NCBI GenBank assembly: GCA_013396915.1 | Contig: VWZL01000658.1 | Span: forward strand, 1,065,473-1,129,472 | Direction: 5' to 3' | Length of the DNA: 64,000 bases | DNA from: Stercorarius parasiticus | Taxonomy: Eukaryota; Chordata; Aves; Charadriiformes; Stercorariidae | Shown: positions 12,925-25,800 of the stretch, piece after piece | How positions within the stretch are numbered: the stretch's first letter is position 1 | How the letters are laid out: each line of letters begins with the position of its first letter | Notes under the pieces: model-generated | Told to the model about the DNA's origin: nothing | What the model saw: only the letters and a program-made list of their open reading frames with translations | Databases searched by the model: none | Position numbers and translations under genes: made by a program

Positions 12925-13060
12925 CCTAGAGCAGCAAAGCTGCATTAGCTCAGAGCTCTGCCTAGATTAATACACTCTTAACAGAACTAATTAGCCTGGG
13001 CAGGGCTGATAATTAGCAGCTCATTAGCTTGTGAATGCTGCTGAAGTGCTACCAGGACCC
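12925..13060. promoter_or_regulatory. possible enhancer: homeodomain-site cluster
   Basis: CTAATTAG at 12987-12994, TAATTAGC at 13010-13017 and CATTAGC at 13022-13028 lie within 45 bases, beside GCATTAGC at 12942-12949. Dense TAATTA cores in an intron near a 5' end are typical of conserved regulatory elements. Conservation could not be checked. Confidence 0.3.
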
Positions 13061-14663
13061 AGGAAGATTTACACCTAGCAGGAAAAAACATCTATTAAAC
13101 AGCATCAAACACAGATAATACTTCTATTTAAGGTTCTTTTTTTTTAATCCAGAACAGTCTATTTGCCTAACTTCTATCAGCAAAGTCGTTTAAATAGGCA
13201 CCCTTTCCTATAGCAAGACAGGAAGCCCAGCAGCCCCCCAAGAAGGGGGCACAGAATCCTCTAGCACAAACCAGCTCCCTCCACAGTCACCCATGGGCTT
13301 CCTCCCATCCCTGCTTCAGTTGTGGCCAGCCATCACACAGTTGGGTTCAAAAGCAGCAGCTCACCCTCCCTCCTAACAGATCAGCAGTTCAGACCGTGAT
13401 ATCTGCAAACACGCTCCAAGTAAATGAGTTTCAAAAGCAATAAACAATTGCACCATGGAGTTCACTCTTGAAGTTCATTCCTGACAGAAATCCCAGAACG
13501 GGGTTCTGCTCCCTGGCACCTTAGAGCTTGGGAGCTCCAGGAACAGGCTGAGGGACATGATGTGGTACGACCTGTCCACTTATTCTACATCCTCCTATGG
13601 CATGTCTTTAAAGCAAGAATGATATTTTGAAGTTGCAAAACTGCAACAGGCATTCACTTGAACAAAACCAGCCCTAACATCATCATATCCCAACAGTGAA
13701 AGCTACAGGCTGGCCCGCACAGAGATGGCATTTCACAGGGGTGAATCCAGAAAGGCTTGCGACAGGCCACTGAAGCATTTCAGTGCTAGCAGATCCAATG
13801 TTGCTCTGTTCTTTGTTTTAAATTATTAGAAAAGGTGGAAAGCAAGGGGAAAAAACTGACACTTACATTTAACAGGCTTATTTTTAAATGCTGGAGGCTT
13901 CATGTGGCTGCACGTTTCTCTGGATCCTGTGAGAATGGAGCCAGTGTCATGCAGCCAAGCGTGGTGATGCTGAACTACAAACTGACCTCATATCCAGCAA
14001 GATGCTGAATCACAAGGTCATGAGAAGATTACAGGCCCCTGCATCACACGGTTCACAAATTGCAGCACTCGCACGTTCCAAACTAGTCTGTTTGCCCAGC
14101 TCAATAAAGATGTGAAAGGCGACCTCAATGGTGGCAGGCTCATCCCTTCCCTACACCGCCAAGAACCTCCTTAGATCAAAGAAAGAGTTGTACCAGTAAT
14201 TCCCACTAGCGCTGGGATTCTGCAATCACATATCCTCCATAAACACAATTTGGTATTTTCTGACAGTGACACTCAACAAAATTTTAGTTCAGACTTCTGC
14301 GTGGATTTGGTGCCAAATAAAAGCAAAATTTCATATGGGAGTAAACAGCTCCATCAGAATCTCCTCCAGGAGGGAAAGCAGTGGAAATCACTTCCTTCAC
14401 ATGAAGGGGAAAAAAAGGCAAACAATAGGATAGGCTGAACTCTTTTTTAAATGACTGTAAAATGTGTTGCCTTATGTACTGTTCCTTGGAACCCTGATAT
14501 TTTCCAAAGACATTCAGACTAAAGCAGTGAAAAGCACAGGAAGCGAGCAGCATCATCCCAAACTATTAAAGACTGCCAAAGTTATAGCCAACTGTAAGCA
14601 GGGATTTGTTATGGGAAACAGAAACTTAACATCTCATCCAGGCCCCTGGGAACTAGTCTTACT

Positions 14664-14681
14664 GAAAAAAAAAAAAAAAAA
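14664..14681. repeat. poly-A run (18 A)
   Basis: An uninterrupted run of 18 A's. No recognisable retroelement or processed gene body precedes it. Confidence 0.8.
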
Positions 14682-17600
14682 AGGTGATGGAACATGGTGC
14701 ATTATACTTAGCAAAAACTGCTGGACACAGGGATTACAGCGGCTGAAAAACATGCTTTTCTGTATGTCTGTCTAGCGCAGATACAGCTTTCATCCATGAG
14801 CATGCAGCAGTCATATTTAACGTGCACTTACAACATGAGTAAAGTCATTACTATCGTAAGTTTATAGTGGCCACATTACTCATATGGCTGAGGTAAACAG
14901 GAAGGATTGCTGGTCATGCCATGTGAGACACAGAAGTTCAGTTTAGTCAAGACTACTTCCCTTAGACAAGCCACAAGGACTTAACCTAAGTGACAGCACA
15001 GTCTGGCAGCAGGGAAAAATCATGGACGATAAACGCCAAGGAACACACACTGGAAGAGGTCATTTAACTTCCTGATCTGCTTTTCTGGATCCCCACGGGC
15101 CAGGGAAAATACCCAGGCATCGCATGGCAAAAATTAAAAAGCATGGAAGAGGCAAGGGTAGAAAGCAATCTTGTAGGGGATACGGGCCACCACAACAGGC
15201 ACTCGCTGCCTACCCCCAGCTTACACATTAAGTTCAGGACTGTTCATTCTAGCTCAGGCAGGAGAGAAAGCTGGAGCCAGCATGTGTTTAGGAACCAGTG
15301 ACTGAAGAAATCCATTCGGCTCACCAATCCATACAAAAAGTATATGTAAAAGAAGCACCTTTCAGTTTGGTTTCCAAAGGAAACAGGGTTTGTGCCACTA
15401 TCCTGCTTACCTGCCAGTTTTTCTCCTTCTCTCCCTTCCTTTTGAACTGTACAGGTAACTTCTACTAGCTGTAACACAGCAGTAGTGTCCTTGAAGATGC
15501 AGTTCTTGAACTGTTGTTCAACACTGGACAGGAAACAGGCCCAAACTCACCCTCCTGCTAAGGGAGAAGCAGGCAAAACTCCGTCCCTTATCCTTTCGAG
15601 AAGGCCAGTGTCACCACTTGGGTCTCCCCAAACTAGCCACAGCACAAGTGGTTAGTGTCACATGGATCTGAAAACATCAGGAAGCAGAGGGGGAAAGCAG
15701 GAAGGAGGAATAGGAGGCATCATACAACTCGATAAGCAGTCTTGTTGATTTTGGTGCTCACAGGACCTCTTCTTCACTGAACAGGTAGCAGAGATGTATA
15801 AAACAACAAGTGATACACAATGGATAAACAGGAACTTCCCCTCTTCTCTTGTATTTGGAGAGAGAATTATAAAGGAACAATGGATGTTCACAAGCAATGT
15901 GTTCAGGAGGAAACGCATAAATGAGAGGAGCTCTCAGCCAGCAAAAGATAGCAAAAGGCAGGTAATAATGCTAAAAGTCCCCCCAGTCTCATTGATTCCT
16001 AATGACTCTTAGGCTCAAATTCCTGGCAAAGATTTGTGTGTTTCTGAGAATTTTATCTCAGGAGAACAAGAGGATTTTTAGAAGTTACCTGTATGCAACA
16101 GCGAGCAGGGGTGCCTCAGTCAGTGGAGAGCTTGCCCTATCCCCTTCTCAGCACCCTGGAACCTGCTGTGGGAACCAGCTCTGCTTATCTCACACTGCAT
16201 TGCAACTGTGGGCTGGAACTCAATGCCAACACGGAAAACAGAAGGAGACGTTCTTTCAATTGGGTCACAATTTGGTAGCAGATTCTAATTCAAGCGGCCT
16301 CAGGTTCCTTTATTTCTGGTATGTTGCAGGCCTGGACCACTACAGTCCAGTTTATGAGCTGTGACAAGCCTGGTCTGAATAACAGCTCATCTGAAGAAAA
16401 GATGGATGTACAGCCTCTTTTAATACAATCCACCGGGGCTGAAGCAGCTTTTCTGCCTTTAAGTCTGAGCAACCTCAGCCTGTGACCTGAATGTTTTCAG
16501 TGTCACCTTAAACAATCGCAGCCTATGGGTTTTGCTGCTACAAGGATTTCTGACTAGCTCTGTGAGTCCCATCAGCCAAGTATTGTCCAGAATCTAAATG
16601 GGACGCACTTAGGTCAATGACAGTCCCTGAAAATTAGGCACTGCTGTGCAGAATCCCTGAAAAAAGCTATGAAGACTTAGGTGCTACCTCTTAGTTAAGA
16701 AGGTGAGCTGTATTTGTCAGGTGGGCACACTCGAATGGGTACATGAGAGAATGACGATGCACAGATGGCTGACACACACACAGTCTTTACCACTGCCTGT
16801 GCACTTCTATACATCACTGGCACAGAATGCTTGCAGAAAAGGTTGAAGAACTGACAGTGGCAGCACAATACAAGGTATTGTGGAGCGCTCTCTTTCCAGC
16901 ATCCCCCTGCTGTAACTAGACAGCAGATGATGCTTTATTTATTTACAGTATAGCAAGGCCCACTCGGTAAACATTCGCCAACTTGTTCTGACCAGAATTT
17001 CTTTCAAAGCATGATGGCATCTAGGTCTCTCTCCCAGACAGAAGCCCTCTCTCTTTTAGCCGTACAGGAAGCATAGTAGTATAGCTGCTGTGCTCGAAGC
17101 CTCGGCGTACAACAACCCCACTGTACTATGTGCCACCCATATGTAACCAAAGAGCAGTCCTGGTTCAAAACAATTACACTCCTAGCAGTTGCGAATCCCA
17201 TGCACACAGTGGCCAGTTCTCCGAGCAGCAATTGAAAGCTGCACTCCTGTTTGCCTCTCATACTCAATTTGGAGAGGCAACTGATAACTAGGAATTTCGT
17301 AAGGGACGATTGCAGGGAACGACTGTTAGCTGGGACACTGTCCCTGTGCAAACTGTTACATTTTCTTGTATCCTGGCTGTATTTTGGTCCCTCGGCACAA
17401 GGTAAGCCTTCTCCCTGAAACCGCAGGGAGCCAAGCGAGCAACACAGCACAGAAGCTTGTTAAAGTCATCATTTATGTGGATTTAAAGTCTGGATGAAAT
17501 TTACAGTGCCTCATAAAGAAGATAAAACTACAAGAAACTTTTCATATGGAACAGGGGATCACAGTTTCAAAGAGGCTGCCATATGATAGTCAATCGTTGG

Positions 17601-20600
17601 TTCAACATGGCCTGGATAATTGTCTCTAGATCACATTTTTAAAGCCCCTCTTCAAAAGCCTCTTTCCCCAACACATAACTGAGAAATTAATTGCTTAAAA
17701 TTTTCAGTCGATCCCAATTTTAAAGTGTTTCACATAAATACCTTCTGACTGATATTCCTGCAAAAAAACACTGACAATATTCAGGAAAAACTCACGAAAA
17801 CTGGAGAAAGAGGCTTTCTGGTCAGGAATGCTTGGATGTAGGGCCAGGCATTAGAGTGCATAACTGTGAACATAAGGCTGACCATTTCCAGGTTGCAAAC
17901 CCACCTCTCTGCTATAGTTTCATTGCCCTTAAGGATGAAATTGACTGCCAGCATTTATCACTGAAGAAGAGCTCCCACATCCTGTCTGCTAGACCAAGGG
18001 ACAGGCAAAGAGCAAGAACAGCTGGAATTAACTTGGTGCCTAATCTCAGTCAAGCTAAAAGACAGAAGTGATCTCTTCCACGCTACAGAAAACATAACAA
18101 AACAAAAAACAACTGAGAAAAGATGAAATGAAGAAAGTGGTGAAACCAGGGAGGAAGCAGAAGGCCATCATCTGTGAGGGGAAGCAGACCCTTAGCGAGG
18201 ATACGTGAGTCTCGCCCTGTGAAAGCACAGATATTCCCCAGCTGCTGATCTGACCCAGTGCCTTTAACAAGGAAGCTCCCCGGGCAGCCTCCCTGCGTGG
18301 GGAGCTAACACATCACGGCTACAGAACAGCTCATCCAGGGATGAGCGCACAGTAATGAATAATAAACAGTGCTTATAGTATACATTACCTTTAATTTTAA
18401 TTGCACTTTGGAAACAGTAATTAAAACATAAGAAAATCCAAGCTGAAAAGCACACAGCAGCCTGCTGCACCATAACAAATTGGGTCCAGAGGCTGAGGAG
18501 GACTCAGCAGTGGAGGAAGACAGACCACAGCAAGCTTTTCTTTTCCAGAGACTGACTGCTGTACAGCTGTCCTGAGATCTTTATCACTGACTCCTTTGCC
18601 TTGCAGCCATCTGACACACATCCCTCCTGGCTTGGGAGCACCACCAAGTAATGAGGGAGTGTATCACTTCCCGTGGATGAGTAACCACTTGAAATCTCAG
18701 TAGCTGGACTGGGACTCCAGAAAGGGTGAAGGACCCTTGTCAAGGAAAGGAACAGAAAGCAAAGCAGGCTGACCGGAGGGGAGTTAGCTGATGGTGACCC
18801 ACAGCCCAGGCTGCAGCCCAGCCAAATCTCATAAGCATGTGGGCAACTTCACAGGTTACATCAGACTAAAATCCAGACTACCCTCTTGTGCACGCTGCCT
18901 GTTGGCTGGCTGAGCTCGCAGGGAAGGACGTCAGGCATAGGGGAACAGAGGCTTTCCCGAATCTTGGCACTGCCCCTATAGATTGTCTGGATGCAAACAC
19001 TTCAAAACCCACACTACAGGCACAAAATCCATGTGGACAAACAGAATGAAGCAGTGCTGTGATTTGGCCTGAGCCACAGATGTGTGGTCTTAAACATACC
19101 CGTAGTCCCAAATAACAACCCAAGGGAGGGTGGATGATTTCTGTGCTTGGGTTCATTTGCTTTGCATGTACATGTTTGTCTAATTTTACACGCTGCTGTT
19201 GACTACTAGAACTCCTGCCTGTTCTGCCAGGCAGACACCACAAAACAGCCTGAGCTCAGCACAGAGTAGAGACACAGTCAGAGAACAGGGTATCCAAGAG
19301 GGACAATACAAACCTCCTCCAGTACAAGGGGAAGCATGACTGAACTGGACATTCAAGAAACAAAGAACATGACTCAGTCTAGTATTTCTAATAGTATCTG
19401 CCATGATGTACCAGAACTTTGCATATGCCAGGTGAGATAAAACTTTTTCTTTTGTTTTAAACAAACATTTCTGGTTGATGCAAACTGAAATTTTACAAGC
19501 ATCTCCCCACTTCACAGTTTCTAGAACTATGCTGAAGGGAAAAGATTGCCCTTAAAATCTTGACTTTGGGGTTTTTTTAAGAGATCAGAAACTAAGACAT
19601 TTTCAGTTTGTCTCTGTGAGCTCTAAACAGAAATAAGAGGCACATGTCATTCTTGGGGATGCTGCTCCAGGACTCATTTACAGAGACTGCTGGAAATCAG
19701 GCTGCTGAGCTTTCAGCTGTTGTGTGCAGCAATCTCCTGCTGCACCCAGAGGAGGCTGCATTTGAGCAATGAAGGACATACAGAAGGGGGGCTGCCAGAT
19801 GAAGACATTTATCTCCTTATAAGTAGGACTCAGGGACAGTAAGATTCTTTGGGACCTTTCTAGATGAACCACTAGCTAGTATAAATAGCAATATAACAAC
19901 TGAATCCTTTACCATCTATGCTGGACTACACAATTTTTACTTTGCTCTGCAGGGTAGTTTCTTTGAGGCACACCAATTAGGAAGCAATGATCAAGCTCCA
20001 GCACAGACCAGTATAACCCCGCAGCTGGGAATAACATCTGCCATCGCCCCAGAGGCCAGAAGGAGAATAAGAAACACAGCATGTCCCAGAAGAACACGGG
20101 AGACATTTCTTCTCTGAAATCACGCCACAGCTGTAAGAAAATATATTTGACATCCAAATCTGTCCAGCATACAGATTTCTGAGCAGCCCTGATCCACAAC
20201 TGTAGCCAACTCCTCTCTCTAACTGTGGTACCCAGGGAGCTCAGCTGGGACAGTACAAGCCTTTGTACAGTGAGACCTGGATTTCCCGTAACTATTAGTG
20301 GTTGAACGCGGACACTGATGGAAATACAGTGTTTAACAACAAACTCATTTCAAACCTGAAACTAAGCCTTCCTCTTGCCTTTCAAAAAGCCAGGATGACA
20401 GTGGCTTGGCACATTAATTATCAGGGGAAGAGGGGCAGGAGAAGGAAAGGAAGCAATGATCCAAATAATGCTGAAGTTCGGCGAACTACCACAGCAACCC
20501 ACACCCTCAGGTCCTGGCAGCCCTTCCACAACAGCTAACCCCGCAGGCTGGTCGTAACCACATGTGCAACTACAAACTTGTGTGACTACTCAGCACAAAC

Positions 20601-20685
20601 ACTTGCCATTTTCTAAACTGAACTACAACTTTACTACTGAAGATCCTAGCAGAAGCCCAACAGAAACCTCAAAACATCCAATGAA

Positions 20686-21534
20686 CCTGAAATATTAACG
20701 CATAACGTGACTTTGGTTTGATAAGGTTCTACAGGAATGATTTATCTAGTTACTGTAGACTGATGAGATCACTCATTCCACTATATGATGCCCTGTTTCA
20801 CATTTTAGATGTGTTTGGTTTTTTTTTTAATCCCAAATTTAATTCACTAATTTTGGATAAAAAAGCCTTGAAAGTGGCAAGATGGAAACTACTGTTGCTT
20901 AAAGTGTATGGGCACTGGTCCTACTAAGATTCCAATGCTTTCTTATTCTTTCCTCCTGCAACTTTTTGTGGCCACTTAGTGGGATTATGCAGTGCCTAAA
21001 ATGAGATTTGTCTGCAAATTTTCGCAGGATCAGGGCCATTAAGTGCATATTTGCAGAACAGAAAACAGTTCAGGCGCAAGTCATGATTCCTTACACAAGC
21101 CTAATCTCGACCTTTTTCCCTTATCTTACCTTGCCATGCCAGTGATCCTAGCATTTATGCCGATACCCCAGCTAGCACACATTCCCACAGAACACTCTCC
21201 TGTTGGGCCTATTTGATCCCAGAAGGTGTAACTCCACCGGCTGCGTTTGAGTGCTTGCTCCGTCAAAGAAGCAATTTTACTGCAATGTAAGAAGCCCACG
21301 GCATTATGTCATGCTCGGGGCTATTAAAACAGAGAGCGATGCCTGCACACTGTGCCTACACACGCTGGAATTTGACTCTACCCAGGGGGAGCAGCCCAAA
21401 TTCTGCTGAGACCGTGAGCGGCGATGGGTGGGGAAAACTAAAGGACAGGGCCTTTCCAGGCACACGGGAACGTGTCTTTCCAGATGGGCACATGACTCCA
21501 GACGTGTCTGCGCTATAAAGCACACACAGCCGCG
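20686..21534 (+). repeat. 849-bp duplicated block, copy A (likely assembly artefact)
   Basis: This block recurs at 21689-22537, offset 1003 bases, with a single substitution (T at 20951, A at 21954) and no length change, even in a 10-T homopolymer. Copy A ends exactly at a single N (21535) and copy B starts exactly after a single N (21688). That is the signature of two contigs sharing an unmerged overlap. Left of copy A the sequence is unique. Confidence 0.9.
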
Positions 21535-21535
21535 N
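21535..21535. other. assembly gap placeholder (single N)
   Basis: A single N at the end of duplicated copy A and the start of an isolated 152-base GC-rich piece. Confidence 0.95.
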
Positions 21536-21687
21536 AAAGCCCTCCCGGCCGCCGCGGGAAACGGCTCCGCGACACCAAGGTTCCTGCCGCCGCCGCCGCC
21601 CGCGCGCTCGGCCGGCAGCCCCGGGGCTCCGCGAGGAGCGGGCAGAGCTGCCCGGGCGGCGCAGCAGCCGCCGGTGCCCCTCGGGCC
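21536..21687. promoter_or_regulatory. isolated GC-rich fragment of a CpG island
   Basis: 152 bases between two single Ns are extremely rich in G, C and CpG, with a CCGCCGCCGCCG run and CGCGCGCTCGG. The flanks are the duplicated block, which is not GC-rich, so the fragment is probably misplaced. It likely belongs in or beside the gap at 22805, inside the CpG island. Confidence 0.6.
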
Positions 21688-21688
21688 N
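21688..21688. other. assembly gap placeholder (single N)
   Basis: A single N directly before duplicated copy B. Confidence 0.95.
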
Positions 21689-22537
21689 CCTGAAATATTA
21701 ACGCATAACGTGACTTTGGTTTGATAAGGTTCTACAGGAATGATTTATCTAGTTACTGTAGACTGATGAGATCACTCATTCCACTATATGATGCCCTGTT
21801 TCACATTTTAGATGTGTTTGGTTTTTTTTTTAATCCCAAATTTAATTCACTAATTTTGGATAAAAAAGCCTTGAAAGTGGCAAGATGGAAACTACTGTTG
21901 CTTAAAGTGTATGGGCACTGGTCCTACTAAGATTCCAATGCTTTCTTATTCTTACCTCCTGCAACTTTTTGTGGCCACTTAGTGGGATTATGCAGTGCCT
22001 AAAATGAGATTTGTCTGCAAATTTTCGCAGGATCAGGGCCATTAAGTGCATATTTGCAGAACAGAAAACAGTTCAGGCGCAAGTCATGATTCCTTACACA
22101 AGCCTAATCTCGACCTTTTTCCCTTATCTTACCTTGCCATGCCAGTGATCCTAGCATTTATGCCGATACCCCAGCTAGCACACATTCCCACAGAACACTC
22201 TCCTGTTGGGCCTATTTGATCCCAGAAGGTGTAACTCCACCGGCTGCGTTTGAGTGCTTGCTCCGTCAAAGAAGCAATTTTACTGCAATGTAAGAAGCCC
22301 ACGGCATTATGTCATGCTCGGGGCTATTAAAACAGAGAGCGATGCCTGCACACTGTGCCTACACACGCTGGAATTTGACTCTACCCAGGGGGAGCAGCCC
22401 AAATTCTGCTGAGACCGTGAGCGGCGATGGGTGGGGAAAACTAAAGGACAGGGCCTTTCCAGGCACACGGGAACGTGTCTTTCCAGATGGGCACATGACT
22501 CCAGACGTGTCTGCGCTATAAAGCACACACAGCCGCG
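21689..22537 (+). repeat. 849-bp duplicated block, copy B (likely assembly artefact)
   Basis: Nearly identical to 20686-21534. Unlike copy A, it continues without a gap into the CpG island at 22538. It is therefore probably the true context, with copy A the redundant end of the contig to the left. Confidence 0.9.
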
Positions 22538-22804
22538 CCCGGCTCCTCGCACACAGCCCCAATACGCGCCCGGTGGGCGGGCGGCGCAGCCAAGGCTGCG
22601 GGAAACCCGCCCCGCCTGGGGGACCCTCGCTGCCCCGCACCGACCAAAGGGAGTATTTACCTGCCGCCCGGAGGCCGCGCTCTGCCTCTGCTCCGAGGAG
22701 GGGCTCCCCAGGGCCCGGCCCGGCCCGGAGCGGAGCCGCCGGCGCGCAGGCACGGCCCGGCCCCTCTTCGCCGCTGCCGGGCGGCGGGGCCGCGTCCTGC
22801 CGCA
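22538..22804 (-). promoter_or_regulatory. PLEKHM3: CpG island, probable PLEKHM3 promoter
   Basis: About 270 bases of very GC- and CpG-rich sequence (CCCGCCCCGCC, GGCCCGGCCCGGCCC, GGGCGGCGGGGCCGCG) end at an N. It is the strongest CpG island in the window and lies 11 kb upstream, in the minus direction, of the PLEKHM3 start codon. CARF starts beyond the right edge, so PLEKHM3 is the natural client. Transcription in both directions cannot be excluded. Confidence 0.55.
22661..22804 (-). other. PLEKHM3: candidate first non-coding exon of PLEKHM3
   Basis: On the minus strand the GC-rich island ends in GGGCGGCAG|GTAAATACTC, a strong 5' splice site with the last exon base at 22661. Upstream sequence in the island has no obvious coding frame. 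The 5' end is hidden by the N at 22805. The exon is inferred from the donor and the CpG context only. Confidence 0.4.
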
Positions 22805-22805
22805 N
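22805..22805. other. assembly gap placeholder (single N) inside the CpG island
   Basis: A single N where GC-rich island sequence (..CTGCCGCA) stops and ordinary sequence (AAAACCTTCAGG) begins. The true gap size is unknown. Confidence 0.95.
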
Positions 22806-25800
22806 AAAACCTTCAGGTTTTTCCATGAAAGTTGCACCTTTCCGTGCGTAAAGCTGCTGAGATTCTCAGGGAGCTGCTGCTTGGCTTCAGGAGAGAAGGA
22901 AAACGCAAAATGCCAAACGGGTTTTCAAAAACCCCAAATGCAAGCACGCTTCCCAAGGCGCGAAGGCTGCGAATTCATACCGCCGCGGGGCAGCAAAAAG
23001 CCCTCTGGCACAACCTGTTACCCAAAGAAAACAAAAAGTTACCGGACAATTACAAATGGCTTATTTCATTGGTATGTGGCACGGCACCCCACCCAGCAAA
23101 GCATGCCCTGTAGAAATCACCTCATGGCGAGAAATACCCATGTGTGGATCAGGGGTGTACCTGAATTTTGATGTCCAGTGGATGCAGACCGATTCAGAGC
23201 AGCATGGCGTGTACACGTTTAAAATCGCAGGCGTTGTGCTGCTCTGCTGGCTGGGTCCCAGGGGGGTCAGGGATGCCGCGATGAGCAGCAGAGACGAGGT
23301 CAGTGCTGAAACGCCACTGCACGAAAATGCAGTGCTGAACTGAGTCCATAAAGAGGATTCACAATCCACAACAAAAGGCAGGTGTTAGGTTAACTTCCAT
23401 CAGTAGCTGTCCTCACACACCAACCATTTAGTATATATTGCAAAATGTGACTGGCGCAATTAACAAAGTTGTGTTCGTATCGGTTATCTCATTTCAGTGA
23501 CAGCAAGGATGAATAAGCACCTTTGGTACAAAAAAATACCAGTTTATCTGACTGAAAATGAATTAATCTTGGCCTTTACAAATAATATATCACTAGAGCA
23601 CCACACATTTCAAGTCCTGCTCCTAAAGATGAATGGCTTCTTCACTGGGTAACAGTCAAAGATTGATCTTTTTATTCTAATTCAATTGTATGCACTGTGA
23701 TGCCCCAAAGGATGAGGCAGTATCCTCACTTGCCATGTTATTTATCGTCATCCAGCCTTTTCTCAAATGGTGCTGAGACATTTATCTCTTGGGCTCTCTA
23801 GGACTCCCGGGTCTGACATTGCTTCAGGACTTTGCCTCTCTGCTGACTATGAACTATGAGCTCCCCTTCCCGGGCCAGCATACTTGCATGGGAAGCACAG
23901 GACACACTGGTCCACCGCCTGTGAGGATACGAATGTCAGTGGAGGAGAGCAGATAGGCAGTTCAAAGAGAAGTGTAAAAAAACATCCCTCCTCTGGTTCT
24001 GATTTCACTGCTGTATTGAATAGAAAGTGCCTGTGTTCAACATTACACTTGTGCTCAGATGGCCTTCCGTGAAGTGGCCCATATACCATTTTCTAGCTGT
24101 AGCAGAAAAGCGATTTCAGGCTGCAGAAGGGCATAGACATCATTTCTTTCTAGGGCAGGACAGCAGAGGCCTTGTTCAAGAAGAATCACCCTTCTGCTCA
24201 AAAAAAGAGCATAGATGTGTCAGCCATAAATGCTGAAGGACAGTAACTACGTGCCACGAACCCAAAACAATCCCAGTCATCTTACCAGCCAAGCCAAGTC
24301 AAGGCATTCCATGCAGTCAGGCGCTATTCCTGCCTCCCTCTCTTTCCTACAGCCCAAGCTCCCATGGGGCTCCCTGGGACTTGGTATTCGCCAAATGCAT
24401 CCGGGCATTGCATTGGTTGGCATTGTGCAGCCCCAGCTGCGCAGGAGATGGGGAAAGACCCCTCCTGCCAGGGCTCCGTGCTCTGCCAGACACTTCCCAG
24501 GCCTCCCCAACATCCTTGCAGCATTGTCGTCTGCTCTGCAGGGGTCTGCAGGAAACACCGTGTTCCCCCAAGAAAGGAGGGGAACACATAATAAAAAAAG
24601 CCTGATACCAATCTCTTAATTTAATTCTTCTTAGCCCTCTAAAGACCACTTTTTCCAGATGCAGATATTCCTAACTCTGTTCTTATCTGCTGTAAACCCT
24701 TTGCAAGGACTGAGATGGGTAACACTTTCCATTTTCTAGGCAAAATACCATTAACATGCACCTTTACATGTTAAGGAACCGTTTGGGTTGAAGTTTTTAA
24801 TTTTCCATTCTGTCTAAAAAGCACTTTATAAACAATTGCCACCATTTTATTGGCAGGAGAAGGAGATTCCATTCCCTTTCTAAATGACATTTTTATATCT
24901 ATGATCCGTTACATATCCCTTTACCACAGCTTAAAACAATTGAACCTTTCTGAGATCAGGTGACTATGTTTTCTTCCTCCAGTCTGGTAGAAATTTCTCT
25001 TCCTGCAGTCTGTGTACCAATGGAAAAGAATAAATGACCAACCTTCTCCTTCAAAGCTACAGGAAAACACACTCCGATTCTGAAGAAATATGAGCCTTGG
25101 AAAAAAATTTCTTGTTATGGCTATATCTATTTAAGAATGTAAGTCCCAGAGTTTGCAATTTTCATTGTTTAAGCATATCACCATCCTCCAACATGAAGTC
25201 ATGAGCAGGATATACATGGTGGTGGCTATCCAACAAAACCTTCCATGCAGCTTGATTTCCAGCTTTGTCCCCCTTGCTCGTCAACCGTCAACTACAGCCC
25301 CAAACTGAACAAAGTGCACAGAGCCACCTGGTGGTTAACTGTACGAGGAAACAAATTGTGCCCTATATGTCCACACAATGAAGACATAAATGAACTCATC
25401 TCCCTTCTGCTTGGGAGCAGAATGTCAGCTTTTTCTTAGCTTTTTGATTGAGGTTCTAGAAGTCTAGAGAGTTCATACCGAAAGAGGGAGAAAATGGCTC
25501 TATCTGTTAACACTAGAAACTTAACTTAGCTGCTTTCCTCGTGGGAGAGTTTGCAGGACCAATGCTCTTCTTTAGATCTGAACATCTCCCATGAGTACTG
25601 CAGAATCATCGTCTAAAGACCAGATCATTGTACCATGTATTCCTGAGTTTGACTCCTGTTGATAAGAATCCAAACATCTTTCTCAAACTGGGAAACTCTC
25701 AAGAACCCTTTGGCCACATCCTTCGCTGGCATAATGTGGAAGGAGCAGTGCTCATTTATTGTGGCCACTGACAGACTTGTCAGTTCACACTGGCTGAGCG

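Larger units (their letters stand above)
11521..22660 (-). other. PLEKHM3: PLEKHM3 5' non-coding intron (inferred)
   Basis: Between the coding exon and the CpG island I see no protein-coding exon that I recognise. The first few tens of bases next to 11520 are 5' untranslated region. The stretch contains a homeodomain-site cluster near 13.0 kb, an 18-A run near 14.67 kb, and the duplicated assembly block from 20686 onward. Whether the transcript really starts at the island near 22.7 kb is inferred from the donor there and from the lack of any nearer CpG-rich region. Confidence 0.5.

Noticed and set aside
20686..22537. Two copies of a small plus-strand frame and two copies of neighbouring minus-strand frames as a gene duplication
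   Set aside because: They are inside the block that appears twice because of the assembly gaps. The frames have no recognisable product.
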